Numbered from the stretch's first letter, positions 1 to 12,856 are shown. The stretch is 64,000 bases of DNA from Limnoperna fortunei (GCA_944474755.1 OX104122.1:12100641-12164640), one strand, 5' to 3'. A program made the numbers and translations. The notes: generated by a model not told the origin, from the sequence alone.

Positions 1-584
1 CAGCAATCGAACCACCAACCTCCCCAGAATGTTTCCAGATGGCGGATGATAGAGGCCCGCCGGGATGTGTCAAGTTTTAATACAGGGTTGAGGACCCTTT
101 TGTAGTTTTTTTAAATAGGCAGTTACCTTTGGCATCAATTTTAAATATTATATTGGTTTGTCTATAAATTGCATTCAGCTGTTGATACAAATTATTCAAA
201 GGTGTCGTTTGTCATGTGCATATTTCAAATTTATATTATTAAATAAAGTTTCAGGATGAAACAGAAATCACAAACTGTTTAACATTGAGTATTATTGCCC
301 ATATGGCCAGAAGCATGCTAGTCAGTAACGTATCAATGTTTCTTTAAGCCGTGATAAATCAAGAGTTTAAATAAATTAAAACTCACAATGAAATACATAA
401 CAAAGAGTTTTATAATTATTTAAAATATCACACATTGTATTACAAAACCAAATAAATAATTTCGAGTACACGTCAATGTTTTTATTAATATTGGTGTTAA
501 TTTGCTATTTAATATAAAAAAATAAATGGCTTTAATTTAAGTGGATGCAGGATATCATCCACTTTTTTTCCAAAATCTCAGGTT

Positions 585-586
<2 letters not shown>
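1..586. other. A+T-rich non-coding stretch
   Basis: No open frame with recognisable protein similarity and no structured repeat was seen here. The stretch is A+T-rich and runs into a long AT microsatellite. Confidence 0.6.

Positions 587-654
<68 letters not shown>
587..654. repeat. (AT)n microsatellite
   Basis: An uninterrupted run of about 34 AT units. The run is self-complementary, so its length is likely to vary between alleles and assemblies. Confidence 0.97.
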
Positions 655-658
<4 letters not shown>

Positions 659-861
659 TTTGTAAAAAAGAGAACATTCTCACCAAAAATCCCACTTTTA
701 GTACTTGTTGACCAGTTTTTTCTATAAAACCAAAATTTTAACTAGAGACTCTTATTTACTTTTCATTAATAAAATGTGTGCAAATTGCTTGACATTATAA
801 CATAAGTTTGGACAGAAATGTTTTTAATGAATAATTTTAGTGCCGTTTTATTCTCATCTTT

Positions 862-1290
862 GTATACTCTATTAAGGCTGTCTACAACTTGAAAATAGGA
901 AAACCTTAGAATTAAAAATAATTTTCGAAATTAAGGGCGGTAAATTTAGACAATGACTATATCGCAGAAAGAATCAATGATATTCCTGTCAGCACCGACG
1001 TGTGATTATTGGGCTGGTGATACACTCGGGGACTAACAGTCCACCAGCAGAGGCATCGACCCAGTGGTTGCAAATAAAATGTCATCAAAGATACAAAGGT
1101 TAATAGAATATTTTACGCCAAACGTTCGTTTAGTCTAATCAAGACCCATCAGTGGCGCTCAAACCCAAACAATATTTAAAATCCAAATGATTAAGATGGT
1201 GTAGAGCTTTGATCACCAAAATTCCAAAACGTTATACCAAATCCGGTTAAGGCTGTCTACACCTTGAAAATGGGAAAGCCGTAACCGAAG
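862..1290 (-). repeat. Decayed hammerhead-ribozyme repeat (retrozyme/Penelope-terminus type)
   Basis: The same repeat family as at 33.1-33.5 kb, in reverse orientation. The block starting AAGGCTGTCTACAACTTGA at 874 recurs at 1249 (AAGGCTGTCTACACCTTGA), giving a 375-bp period, so the unit plus the start of the next is present. A hammerhead motif lies at 1116-1156 on the minus strand. Its stem I (CGCCA/TGGCG) is intact, but the core CTGATGA reads CTGATGG and GAAA reads TAAA, so the ribozyme should be inactive. Hammerheads of this kind are known from metazoan retrozymes and from Penelope-like element termini; which of the two applies here is not decided by the sequence. Confidence 0.7.
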
Positions 1291-1299
1291 TTGACAATC

Positions 1300-3355
1300 G
1301 GAGAGTAAAAGATATTACGTTATCATACAATCTGGTTTGTAGTTTTCGCAGCTAAATTTCTGGAATTAGGTGAATAGAGATCGTTCTTAGAGTGTGGGTA
1401 TTGTCTTTAATTTTAAGCTCGTTAAAGCAGATGTCGTGTCCACGAACAATGTATTCAATTGATGTGTATGCGTATGGTTATAATGGCCGATATCTTTGGT
1501 TCTGTATTGTGAAAGAACTTCTGTTGAAGTTATTTCTGTTGAAGTTATCCGGTTACCCGGATATCTTTGATCATTAATGGAGCAGACCTCTTTAATGTGC
1601 GACAAGCATCCGAAATACTTTTTAATGAAAAAAACTTTTTTACTCAAAACTGTTAACATTGACTAAAACTAAAACTATTTTTAATTTGCTTTATTAATCA
1701 GCAATATATTAATTTAATAAAGGTGTATTTCTTAGTCGAAAAAATTAAACGATTACTTAAAGTGTAGTTTAATATTTGGGTTTCGTGTTCCTCCACTTCA
1801 CTGGAAGCAACACGCTATAAAAATTCTATACAAGCAACGGACATAGATGTCTTATTCTGTATTTTGTTAGTGGCCTGTTTATCCGTCGGTTTCCCGACCT
1901 TTTTTCTAACAATGGATACAACTTTTTGCTATTTTCAAACATGCATTGTAATGTTATACATAAATTAGATCAAATAGATAATTTGCAAACAGTTTGTCTG
2001 CTGATACCCATATTGTAAATGTATTTTTTTTCATGTAATTATAACCTCATTTTTATCCTTTGTTAATCTGCTCATTTGTTTACTTCAGTTGCGAGTTGTA
2101 CACGGTGATTGTGTTGTATAAAGTAGAACATTGAACAAATACTTTTGCGGATGTTATCGGTAACTTTTTACCAGGGCCAATAAAACAAATGTTCTACTAT
2201 AGAGATTATTCATTTATTTCTTAACACTATTCATTTGAATAGTTTCACACCAAAATAGAATATCTCTTCTCAAAATATCCGCCAATGCCATCAGATTATT
2301 TAGGCATTTTACATACAAAAATATCTTCTCTATCGAGAGATTCCACAATTTCTGTTTTCATAGGAAGAACCGGTTAGTGCATTATTTAAAATGTGTTGAG
2401 GGAAATATGTTATCTCTCAATGGTGAAAATATTTTTGTAGGTAATACATATAAATAAATTAAAACGTTATTTAAAAATCTTCATAATAAAATGTGCAATT
2501 TCACATTTAAAAAACAAAAGGTCAACCTACAAACTGTAAGTGTTCTTCCGAGTAATAAGGGGCTTGTTTTCAAGGAAGATGGTTAATTTCTACCATCGTT
2601 TGACAGGAAATATGTTCCCGTACAATTAATTAAATTGAAACAAAATTACGCATCTATTATTTTTCGACAGTTTGAAATATACCACCTATGCCGGTTTAAA
2701 CTCAGGTGAATTAGGTTCACAAGAGGTTGTTGAATTACGAGTTCCCCTTTTCTGTTAAAAAAACATATGTACATACTCAGTTATTAACAGCTTTATTTAT
2801 AAGAACTTTACTCTTCCTATCAAACTTGTTATTTTGTAATGTTAACTGCTGGTGGGACAATGGTTTAAAACATTTACTAATAATACAAAATGTATGTAAA
2901 TGTTCATTGCCCATCATTTAAAGTATATTGCAATTGTTTCTAACAAATTTGAAGTATCAGGTTTGACATTTTATATCAAACAATAGTTGTTAACGGAGCG
3001 AACGGATCGAACCGCCTGTCATTGTAATATTTAATTTCATTCTTTTGGCTACTTATCAACCCAATAACATCTAATAATTTCTCAATATATTGATCAAATT
3101 CTTTATTTGTCAATAAATTAAACCCATTACTGTTATAATTATATAGTAAGTTAGTAATACCCCTGGAACCGCATTGTATCCGATATTTCATAACAAAAAT
3201 ATTTTAATAGATGTACATTCAATTCATTTCTTGACGATTTATAACTAATAACCTTGCTAATATCAGCAGTCTGAAATGTTGATATGTTTTTAATGGTTAA
3301 TACGGTGTATACATGTAATTTCTGTTTGAAATAGTGTTTACCAGTTTCAGATCCA
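1300..3355. other. Non-coding A+T-rich stretch
   Basis: Only short frames are present. A 71-codon minus-strand frame at 2976-3191 has no recognisable motif and no clear splice context. No tandem array was seen in this part. Confidence 0.5.
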
Positions 3356-3612
3356 ATTATTCAGTAATTTCTTTTAAGTGAGTACACGTCAATTTAATAT
3401 TGATATCTGGCGATTTCGAAACTAACACGGGCCTAGTTACTTGTCTTTTTTCATTGCGTTATTAGTCTTAAATCTGTTTATTGCTCTATTTGCTCAAATT
3501 ATTCAGTTATTTATTTTAAGTGATTAAATAGAAAATTAATTATTGATATCCGGCGATTCCGAAACTAACTTGGACCTGGTTACATGTCTTTTTTATTGCT
3601 CTATTTGAGAAA
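3356..3612. repeat. 142-bp tandem duplication
   Basis: The block beginning ATTATTCAG at 3356 recurs at 3498. Both copies carry a segment reading GATATCTGGCGATTTCGAAAC or a close variant, followed by TGTCTTTTTT and a shared TTTATTGCTCTATTTG end. The second copy is internally shorter. No coding potential is seen. Confidence 0.8.
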
Positions 3613-3925
3613 AATATACATTTACAATTGAGTGCTTTGTCTGTTGATAGTTCCAAAGTTACAAGAAGGGTGGAATAATTAACTTTATGTTACCTGTAAA
3701 TTCCATTCATTGTTTTTATTTAAAATAAGTGTCTGGGAATTTGCACGTAGACAAAATAACTAGTCCAAAAAGCGCTCCAAATTTAAAGCAATACACAGTC
3801 CCCATCAAAATATTCACGTTTTCTTGTTTGTGTTAAGTTCAGTATTAAATGCTACAGTTATAGCCTATCATTGACTTCAATTATTTTAAATATTTTTTTT
3901 TTTTATTTAGATTCATAAATTGATA

Positions 3926-3968
3926 TTTGACACTGAAGAAGGCCATCAGTTGGTCGAAACTTTTGTCG
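3926..3968 (+). other. Hammerhead-like hairpin motif (CTGAAGA...GAAAC)
   Basis: CTGAAGA at 3933-3939 is followed by a short hairpin (GGCCA, loop TCAGT, TGGTC) and then GAAAC. This has the layout of a hammerhead core, CTGATGA - stem II - GAAAC, with one core change. No matching stem I or cleavage triplet was found. It may be a decayed hammerhead or an unrelated terminal motif of a mobile element. Confidence 0.35.
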
Positions 3969-5021
3969 CATTTATTAATATATTTATTTTTTTATATAGT
4001 AGAAACATATCTATTTGTATCGTTGCATATTCCTCTATATATAATTTACAAATGTACACAGTGGAAAGCCTAAACTGGTAAATTCTTTATTAGATCTAAA
4101 CCGAGTATTGATTCTGGTAGAGTATCGATCGATAAAGTAATATATGCCAATGACGGAACATATATTAGTGCATACTGTGAGATATGTGTACAGAATGCGT
4201 TTCAGCACACCGTTAGTAAAAGGGGTGCCTACTTATAAATGACTGAACAACCGTGTACTTAGTAGTTTGTGAGTAGTTTTATAATGAAAATAGATGTGTA
4301 TTTTATACCAATAGTCAGTAATAGGTGTATCCAATAATCATTGCAGCTCACTCTCGTTTTTGCAGGTGTAAATACGTAATGGATAATCCGTGTGTGCCAG
4401 CGTTAAAATGAGCGGTTTGGTAGAGACGCGCTCTATAATAAAATAAGGTGGCGGAAGCTTCATGGGACATATTTGGTTAACATCAATAAAATTTTGACGA
4501 TTCATCCTTACAGCTGCAATATCCTCACTCTACACATAAATCCGATTTAATTCGCTTGAGTTGATAGGTTTAACACGCCACTAATGATATTTTGTTATTT
4601 AGAAGCGATCAACTGTTATTTAAAACCAACACTTCAATGTTGTAATGTGTTGAAATATATTAAAATACAGGGGGATTTTCTGTTTCTTAGCAAACGGTTT
4701 ATTTATCATTAAATGCATACAGTGTTCATCACTTAAATATTCTTTTACTTCATTTATTTGATGAGAGTAGTATACCACAGGTAAATGAATCAGACAAGTT
4801 TCCTGTTTCTTGGTACTCGTATTAATAATTTAAATCAGTTCGTTACATACCTCACAGCATTATGAACTTTAACAGTATATTTATTCCCGTGTCATAGTTT
4901 TCAATTAAAAGCATTCCAATCACAGATTGTTAATAATTATCCGTTGAACAAAAGTTACTGATCTACATATAATATATATTTATTTTTAGCAAGATTAAAA
5001 AATGTAAGGAACGAAATATGT

Positions 5022-7154
5022 AGGCTGTAGATCTTCCGCTTGCTTTTGAAGCGCTGGATTATGGCAGAGAACATGTGGAACTAAACAATTATTTTGAACA
5101 TCATCGTAATAAATTACATGACACCTCTTTGAGAGATAAAACAGTTTTAGAGGGCGTTGGTAGCATATTTGAGGGCATAGAATGCGGCTTTCCTTCCAGA
5201 GATTTGAAAAGGCGTTCTGATGAGGATTGTGTGCTCTATGAAACTGAATTGAATATATCAGATCACAAATTCAGACGAATTAATCTCCAGGCTTGTCACG
5301 ATAAACGCTGAAAACGATATTTTAATAGAATCATGCAAAATGTTTCCAGGATATGTAATACTAAAACATAAAAAACCGATATTTGAAGGTGAAATGCTCC
5401 CTAGTAACCTACACAGTACAATTGTAAGTCCTGACATTACACAAGTAAAATCTATAAAAAAAAAGAGTGGACCTGCATTGTCTCAATACTTCGACCATGG
5501 GCACTACATAGGCAAAAATGACTATGAGAGATGTATAGAATACAAATCATGGACGGTAGCAGCAAATAAATGGGTCAGTAGAAATAAGCCAAACAACTGG
5601 CCATCTAAAGAATTGATAGAAACGATCAAGTCTAAAGGATTTACTCTAGCACCAGTTGGACATTATGATTGCAAGTAGAAGGAAGTTGATTGGAGAATTG
5701 TAATCCGGGCAGAAAATGAACTATTATCGAACTTAAATGAAACACAAATACTGTGCTATGTTGCTTTAAGACAAATTTTAAAAGAATGAGCAATTTCCAC
5801 ATCATTTTATAGAGGACCGTAATCTTATCAACACAAAAATGATATCAGAATTAAAAATGAAAATAATCAAAGCTCTTACTAAATATAGCAGTGATGTACT
5901 AACTATTTTGTTCCTTCGCTCAATCGATCCTCTCAAAAATACTAATTTTGAAATTACATCGTCAAAGTGTGCAAAGCAACGATGTGTCATTCGAAAGTAT
6001 ATAATGTTTCAAACATCAATAGTAAATACCTTTTGTCTACATCACCTTTGGATTAGTTACAAGGGACATAACACGACAATTAATTTGTAAAACGCACAAT
6101 ATATACTGTCTATTTTGAAGAAAACAAAACAACAATGTTTTAATTCTTATATCGAATATGCAAAAAATATGCTTGGTTTGTTGTATTATTCCCGATAGCA
6201 AGAAACAGGATGCGGACTAGATAATTCAAAAGCGTGGGCGTTACTTACAGGTTCTCTTAGATTTCAAAATGTGTCGGTAAAATTTTGTGTCTCTACCTTT
6301 TACCTTATGGAAAAAATGTTTGGTTGTCTGCAATGCATATTTTAACAACCCTTGCAAATAAAAAACGTTTCCGGACAAAGAATGGCACAAAGCCAAATTT
6401 GGTAATGAAGATATCCATAGCTTGCTTGCAATGTGTCCATATGGGCAAACTAAACTCACCAAATTTAAAGAAGTTATTTCCACAATTTTGTCCGATGCAT
6501 GCATATTCGAAAAATGGGGATTTGGTACACTAACTCCAGCCCAAATGCTTTTATCTTGCTGCACAGTGAAAGCAACGGCGACGATTTCCAAGAAATATTA
6601 TTGGACTTAACAGATAATTATAAATCACCATACAACGCATTATTCATATATATCGAACACCTTCCAAATGTGCTTGTTTGTGATATGAGCTTGAACATTC
6701 TTTATTCAGCATCACAAAAATGGGCTGTGCCAGACGTTATACAATACGAACTTCTTTCCGTTCAAATTCATCCCGGAAGTTGTATTTATGGTACTTATAT
6801 CGATCCAAATAAAATTGTCTAGTGTTATCATTTCTAAGTTATGGTGAAACAAATAATTTGCCACGAAAAGATGAGATGTTGTTGAAAATGGAACAATATA
6901 TTGAAGAATATTCATACAATGGACAGCCAGTTGCCGCAGAACTACCACATTCACTTCCACTAAATAGAGTGTACAACATTGTGGGTTACTGCTTTATAAA
7001 AGCTGGGCGTTACCAACAGGCTATAAAATATATACTGAATTCATTGAAACTATATGGAAAGAAAAACAACACAGCTTATGGCTATGTAAGATGTGCACAT
7101 CTTTACGTGTGTACGTCCCTACAACCTGTGTATGGTATGTTTATGCGATATTGA
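5022..7154 (+). pseudogene. Decayed Mab-21/cGAS-like receptor (cGLR) gene
   Basis: Several plus-strand frames line up in order with a Mab-21-type protein. The frame at 5024-5311 carries a GSIFEG element followed 14 residues later by an acidic SDED, the layout of the nucleotidyltransferase GS...[DE]x[DE] motif. The frame at 5340-5678 has the W...A...W(V/I)SR...NNWPS segment that matches W...A..WITRGYTSWPN in the intact gene at 35.8-37.8 kb. After a stop, the next codons read VDWRI...E.ELL..LNETQILCY, matching EWRI...EKLL..FNHTQLLCY there. The frames at 6499-6822 and 6822-7110 resemble the helical C-terminal half, ending in a TPR-like AGRYQQAIKYILNSLKLYG segment. At least four frame changes or stops separate the pieces, so no full-length product can be made. 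The spacing between the GS and acidic elements is longer than in the intact gene, suggesting a different subfamily. Confidence 0.75.
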
Positions 7155-7277
7155 CATTGCATGAAAGTTTTTCACATTTGTATGGCTATATAAGATGCGT
7201 GTATTATATTCTCAACATTCTTTACGTTTCGATTTAGTGCAGGTGTGTGTGAGTGTTCATATATAATTCTGTCAACA

Positions 7278-7390
7278 AAAAGCTGGGCGTTATATGCAGG
7301 CTTTAAATTATATACTGAATTTATTACACCTCAACGGAAACACAGAAAACGTAGCTCATGGCTACATTAGAGGTGTGGGTCTTTAGGTAA
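7278..7390 (+). pseudogene. Duplicated 3' module of the decayed cGLR gene
   Basis: This block repeats about 110 bases of 6997-7110: AAAGCTGGGCGTTA recurs, followed by a diverged copy of the TPR-like helix pair (AGRY.QA..YILN.L.L.G). It lies about 280 bp downstream of the first copy and ends in a stop. A further short echo (TATGGCTATATAAGATG) lies at 7180. It looks like local duplication of the gene's last module after or during decay. Confidence 0.65.
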
Positions 7391-7399
7391 AGGCATATA

Positions 7400-9860
7400 T
7401 AACATTAACTAGTATGTCCATACAAGATGTTCATGGTATATATACAATATTCTAAATAGTCTTGACGTTACATAAAATGTTTTGTTGCATGTTTAAAAGA
7501 TGCTTGTTTCGATTTCTGTGATTGTGTGTAGGGTGGATTTGCCTGGTCGTAGTGCAGCTGTCTATGTGTGTGTGTGCGTGTGCATGAGTGTGGGTGTTTG
7601 TGACTGTTCGTCTTCATTTCTCTATCCGCTACAACATATGTGTGCGTCATTGTTTGATCTCTTAACGATGACATCAAATAGGCAAATAAACACACTAACA
7701 TGTTAATAGGAGTAAAGCATTTGGACAGAAAACACACGCTTAACAAATATTAACTGTAATGTCATTTCATATAAAATCAGAATTTAGAACCTTCAGTCAA
7801 TTCAAACCAATCCTCGTTCTGTTCCTGTCTGATTAACTAATACGGATTTATAAACATTAAAATTCTAACGGTAACATAGGGTTATTAAAATAAATATCCG
7901 TTACTTGTTTCCTCGAGATACATAGTCAGAGACCTCTGATATATAACATTTATTAGGTTTATTTGACACGTCACGCTTCTAATTAGTGTATTTCAAAACA
8001 AACATGTGGGTTTGCACATGTGTGATGAAAACAGACGGAGCTTAACGAGTCAAATAATACAACGATAAGGCATTTCCAATACTCTTGATCGCTATAAAAG
8101 GCCACCTTTATTAGTTAAGTAGCATCACTTGAACATGGCAAGCAAAATGTTGCCAGACTAATTGTTGATTGATTACTTGCGTATTGTTTATACTTCAAAG
8201 TGGCATAACACCACAGCATAAAATGAGAGGTATGATTTGAGATTATCACACTTATTTTTTGTTCCATTTAAAAGATCGTTTTATAATTATCTACAGTCTA
8301 ATAGATATTGTATTTATTGAACATTATTCACTTTTGGAGAGGAATTTTGATATTGTTTATGTGCATTATATCTTGCGAAACAATTGTGTCACGTTTTGTC
8401 AGTGGTTTTATCTGTGCGAATTAATTATCTTTAGAGAAATGTTCCTCACAACAAAACAGGGATTTGTTGGTTTTTGTTTACGAACATCTTGTTAAAAATA
8501 TTGATATGTGACGGATAGGAATAGATAGTTCCACACATTTCGGTATTTTATTTAAAAAAAATCTTTGATAATTAATGCATCATGAGTTAGGCATAAACTT
8601 ACATAATACATCTAAATATTTCCTACCCTTCTGCAACATCATGGTTCTGTCCACAAGCGGAGGCATCAACATATCTTCATTCTAGACATTTGAATTTTCC
8701 AGATATAATATTTGCATGAAGTACTTTAATGTTTACAGCTAATTAACAAGTCCGGATCATAAAAATCTATATAGATTTTAACATCATTTGTCAAACCTTT
8801 TCCGGTTTCTCGGTAGCGACATCAACAAACATTTATATACAACAAGATAATATATTTAAAGTCTATACATATAGAATATGCTAACTAAAAACCTAATTAA
8901 GACTTAAGCATTCTTTAGTAAGAAATAAAGTTGCAGCCACCGCTACCATGCATAATGAATTCTTATTTGATGGGAAATTTTTCGAAAGAAAATACATATT
9001 CATTTATGTCAAGAGAACACAAGTGTGGTGAAGACGAAAACAAAATAATTTAAGTTAACGTTCATCCTTTTGAAAACCGTTTGTAAGAACCAAAGCAAGT
9101 GTCTGTTTATCCTTTTGACCCGTTTTTTTCTAAATATTTTTAATTTTATAACTGTTATGATTCGGGTACATTCTAGTTGACCTAAAAAAACTACATTGGA
9201 ATTCTTTTTATAGCAGTTAGATGTTCTAGTGGGTACTTGTTTATACATTAAGACTTTAACACTAACACTTTTATTTCATTAATGTATCGTTAGATGTTAA
9301 CATTTACATAATTTGTATGTCGAACATTATTCTTTAAAGTTAATGTGTGGTTTGTTTCTTGAAAGAAAACTCATTGAAAACATTCGAATAGTTTTTATAT
9401 GAGGATTATATATTTTCTTAGAAAATACAAATATTTTGTTTAAGATTCCAAATGAAGATTTTGGAACTTTTTCAGATGAAAAAAGCACAAATTTAAATGT
9501 GCTTACCTCTGAAAACTTTGTGTGTGATGATAATGCCGGAAATAGAGAATTAATAAAAACAACAGTCATTTACAGCAGAACAGGAAATACAGAATCAGGA
9601 ACTGAAGAAAGGAGATCTTATTAAGGATTTTAGTACTTGAACCAATTAAAATAACATTCCATTTGTAAACAATTTTAGTTTGTACGTACATTTTTCTAGA
9701 CTGAAATAAACATAAAAATTGCAATGCTTTGTGTCCTATTACTTAGGAGAGGGGTGTATACAAACATGTTTCTACCTTTAAGAGCGAAAATAAAATTGAA
9801 AACACTAAAATGTTTTAAGATTGTTGACAATGAATCTACCTTTTTAGTTAAAGAAAATTC
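7400..9860. other. Non-coding stretch with a GT-rich patch
   Basis: Around 7555-7600 lies an imperfect (TG)n tract with GTGTGCGTG variants. The rest is A+T-rich and no gene was recognised. The short frame at 9436-9624 has no recognisable domain. Confidence 0.5.
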
Positions 9861-9861
9861 A

Positions 9862-10160
9862 AACTCTTATAATGCGGAACCTTCAAAGTGTACTTAGTCT
9901 TGCACGGTTAAAACCTAATCAGAAAGTTCAGCTTTTAGAGCTTACTGTAGTTCACACTATTCCCGGTCTTTTATATAATTGTAAAAAAAATTGTATTGAT
10001 ACAACACAGGTTCGCAAATCAGTATTTACTTCAACCAAGAAGTTAAAGTTTTAGCCAGAAATATACCTGTACTGAACTCATTAAACGTTGAATAGGAATT
10101 ATTCTTAAAAGTCCTGTATTTCGCTTGCACGCAGATTGAACATATCATCACCTCTAATTG
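9862..10160 (+). pseudogene. Possible C-terminal fragment of a non-LTR reverse transcriptase
   Basis: The frame at 9872-10051 contains LARLKPNQKVQLLELTVV followed by a degraded stretch with LLYN and NNCI-like residues. This resembles the thumb region of R2/NeSL-type or related non-LTR reverse transcriptases, where a LKP.QK...LE..L.P...Y pattern is common. A stop follows, and similar hydrophobic text continues in a shifted frame. No catalytic domain is present. The assignment rests on pattern memory only and is weak. Confidence 0.3.
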
Positions 10161-10224
10161 CTCGATTGTGTTGTTAAAAAAGTAATGTTTAGATAGTAAT
10201 ATTATGTTAAAATAATAAATATTT

Positions 10225-10450
10225 TTTGTTTGTAGTTTAACGCCACTTTCAGCGATTTGTCAACGTTACGTCCAGTTTTTATTAAAGTACTACTGTGAAA
10301 AACCCCCGACCTTCAGCAGGAAGTCAAGTTAAAATGGAGTCAACCACACCCCGCCCGCAGTAAAGCTTGAATTGACAAGCACAGTAATGACAGGCTTATA
10401 ATCGATAATAGGTGACTAACTACCTTAACCATTCTCTCACCGAGGTCCCT
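10225..10450 (-). mobile_element. tRNA-headed SINE, degraded copy
   Basis: The tail (TTTGTTTG, then GTTTAACGCCACTTTCAGC), the middle (CCCCCGACCTTC) and the head (ACCTTAACCAT...CACCGAGGTCCC) are in the reverse order expected for a minus-strand copy of the family seen at 13046, 42304 and 61813. The body is diverged and no target duplication was found. Confidence 0.75.
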
Positions 10451-11181
10451 AATAATCATCAGAATAAAAAGAAGAAAAGCAGTTTTAAACATCAGATCAT
10501 TTTTGGTTGTCGCTGTAAACAATTCGTATGTCCTTCGTAAAGTAACTGCACTGTACAAATGTTGTGCATGTAGGCCAATTAATGTCTTTTAGTGGAAAAG
10601 TATTGGGGACTGAAATGTCTGCAAATATTTAGCGGCTATAATGTGCCAACTCATTTTTGATACCTATCAAGATAATATTAACCTACCAGCCTTTGACCAA
10701 TTCCAATTATAACTTGACGATTTGAGAGATAGTGACTTATTCATGGAACTGCAAGATGATATGAGCACTGTGGTCGATCTCTAGACAACATCCCAATAAA
10801 TAACATGATTCTATGTTTCTAGAAATATTGTTGCTGTTTTTAGTTCTGCTTCTTTCTGCTCGCTCACAATGCCTTACCTGTAAAAATGTAACAGTAATTT
10901 CATTATATAATTAATTTAACAATTGGTAGGCATATTATTTAGAATATAAGCATGTTAGCAGTAATCGAGCTCTCGGAAGTTATCTAAATTGTGTACGAGG
11001 CGAACTTCAGCTACAATATGGTGGTCGATTTTTTATTTATTGACGAGGTGAGCAGAAGCCGCCACATTCTGACTGTCGGTACGAAAACTACCATTTTTTT
11101 ATCAAATAATCTAAGACTAGAGCACACATCATCTATGGTAAAATTCACAACATCGTGCGCCTTTTTTTGCCTGCCATTTTT

Positions 11182-11590
11182 TATTATTCCATATTGTACT
11201 TTTATATTACTAAAATCCAATAGAAAATTTTTTTCCAGGATATCAAGTTAATATTTCCTACTATGCGTTTGTTGCTTATAACTTTAGATTAGAGTTTTGC
11301 ATTAATGTCAACTTTCTACCGGTTTTCATAAGTAACCTCATGTCTTTTACAAATAAACGTATGGACATAAGTATCTAGCGACGAAATCGTCTACATATTA
11401 TTCCATATTGTACTTTTAATTGCGAAAATCCAATAGAACAATTGTTCCACGTTTACATTTACATATTTCATACTATGCGTTTGTTGCTCACAACCGGAGT
11501 TTTGATTAGAGTTGTGCATTACTTGCAACTTTCTATCGGTTTTTATAATATGTACATAAGTGCATAGCGACGAAATCGTCTGAGTATAGA
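11182..11590. repeat. 214-bp tandem duplication
   Basis: TATTATTCCATATTGTACTTTT at 11182 recurs at 11396, and the copies stay alignable through ATACTATGCGTTTGTTGCT, AACTTTCTA.CGGTTTT and AGCGACGAAATCGTCT. Both copies contain the same ATGCGTTTGTTGCT core. They are non-coding. Confidence 0.85.
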
Positions 11591-11599
11591 AACATGAAC

Positions 11600-12790
11600 T
11601 ACGAGTCAACCTGTTTTATATGAGATTTTTTGCATGGCGAATATTAACTGCGTTTGCTCAACCGTATTATTGCTATTATTTTCCACAGTTAATTAACGTT
11701 TTCTCGAAATACAGATTTTTTTTTTCATTTTGATTGGACGATTTTCCATAGTAAATTTTGACCTTATTTTGTTCAGAAGTATAATGTAGGAGCAGTCGAA
11801 TGTTGTTTGTTCGAAACCTTTCGGGCAATGGCATTTGCATTTTACGAGAGAAAAATATAGCGGTTTGTCAGAATACCGGAGAACGTTGCGAAAGCAGACA
11901 AACCTTTATCGACCGTGTGCGAACTACACCTGTCTGTTTCTGACCATTTTACTGAAACAACAAGAATAAAGAATGTTGCGATATGGTAAAGCACAATAAA
12001 CCTCATCGATAACTATTAAGTAAAAGGAACTCGATTACTCAACAAATTCACAGCACTTGTTTGTGGATTACCTTGTCAAAAGTGCTAGAAAAGTGGAAAA
12101 TAATGCTAATACAGGGTCATCTCTAGGCCAAGGTCATGTGTGGGTACACTGTTGGATGTGTCTAGCCTTAAGAGTATTGAATCTGAGTTTGATGAAACTC
12201 TTAATTATTAAAGTAAAAGTTAAGTTCAACATAAGGTCAATGTCAGGTATAGGCATTGTGTATGTTTATCATAAACACCATGTAAGGGAATTAATAGTCA
12301 CAGTTATTGAGAAAATGTCCATTTTTGCATGATTTATTCATAAAGGTAATAATCATCTGAAGGTCAATGTCATTTATGGGAAAAACTGTTGGAAAGGTCT
12401 AGTACCGAACAACATTCTATAAGGTAAATGCACATCAGTCAAGGAAAAACAAAGTGAGAAAATTGTCACATTAGGGTTAAGGTCATGTGTGAGCACACAG
12501 CTAATGCTCCAAGGAACATCCTTAAAATAACAACAAAGTTATAGCCCAGGTAAAAAGTTTCATGACAAGAAGGAGGCTATGTCTTTTCTTCGTAATCAGT
12601 TAAAAATGCAGATGTTTACATTACCATTTCATTAAAATCAGTTAGGGGTTACCAAAACCTTACCATAAATAGGCGGACATACAGACTGACAGTTTGGTAT
12701 GCTTTGTCCTATGCTGTTCCCATACTATGGAAATACTTAATAGATATTGCAAGTTTCAATGACTAATACTCAATTTTCAGGTTTTTTAAA
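11600..12790. repeat. Non-coding stretch with dispersed AAGGTCA-type repeat
   Basis: From about 12090 to 12720 the sequence is a degenerate repeat rich in AGGTCAATGTCA and AAGGTCATGTGTG phrases, ending in CGGACATACAGACTGACAG. The same style of repeat recurs at 13.56-13.9, 18.45-18.7 and 20.1-21.2 kb. Nothing coding is seen. Confidence 0.55.
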
Positions 12791-12856
12791 CATTCACTTA
12801 TAATCCTTACAAATTACCCTTTGCATTTCATGAATACAAGGATTTACCATTCTTAC

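Noticed and set aside
2976..3191. 71-codon minus-strand frame as a small gene
   Set aside because: No family, no convincing splice or promoter signals.
6241..6591. 116-codon minus-strand open frame
   Set aside because: It is antisense to plus-strand cGLR-type fragments and has no motif of its own.
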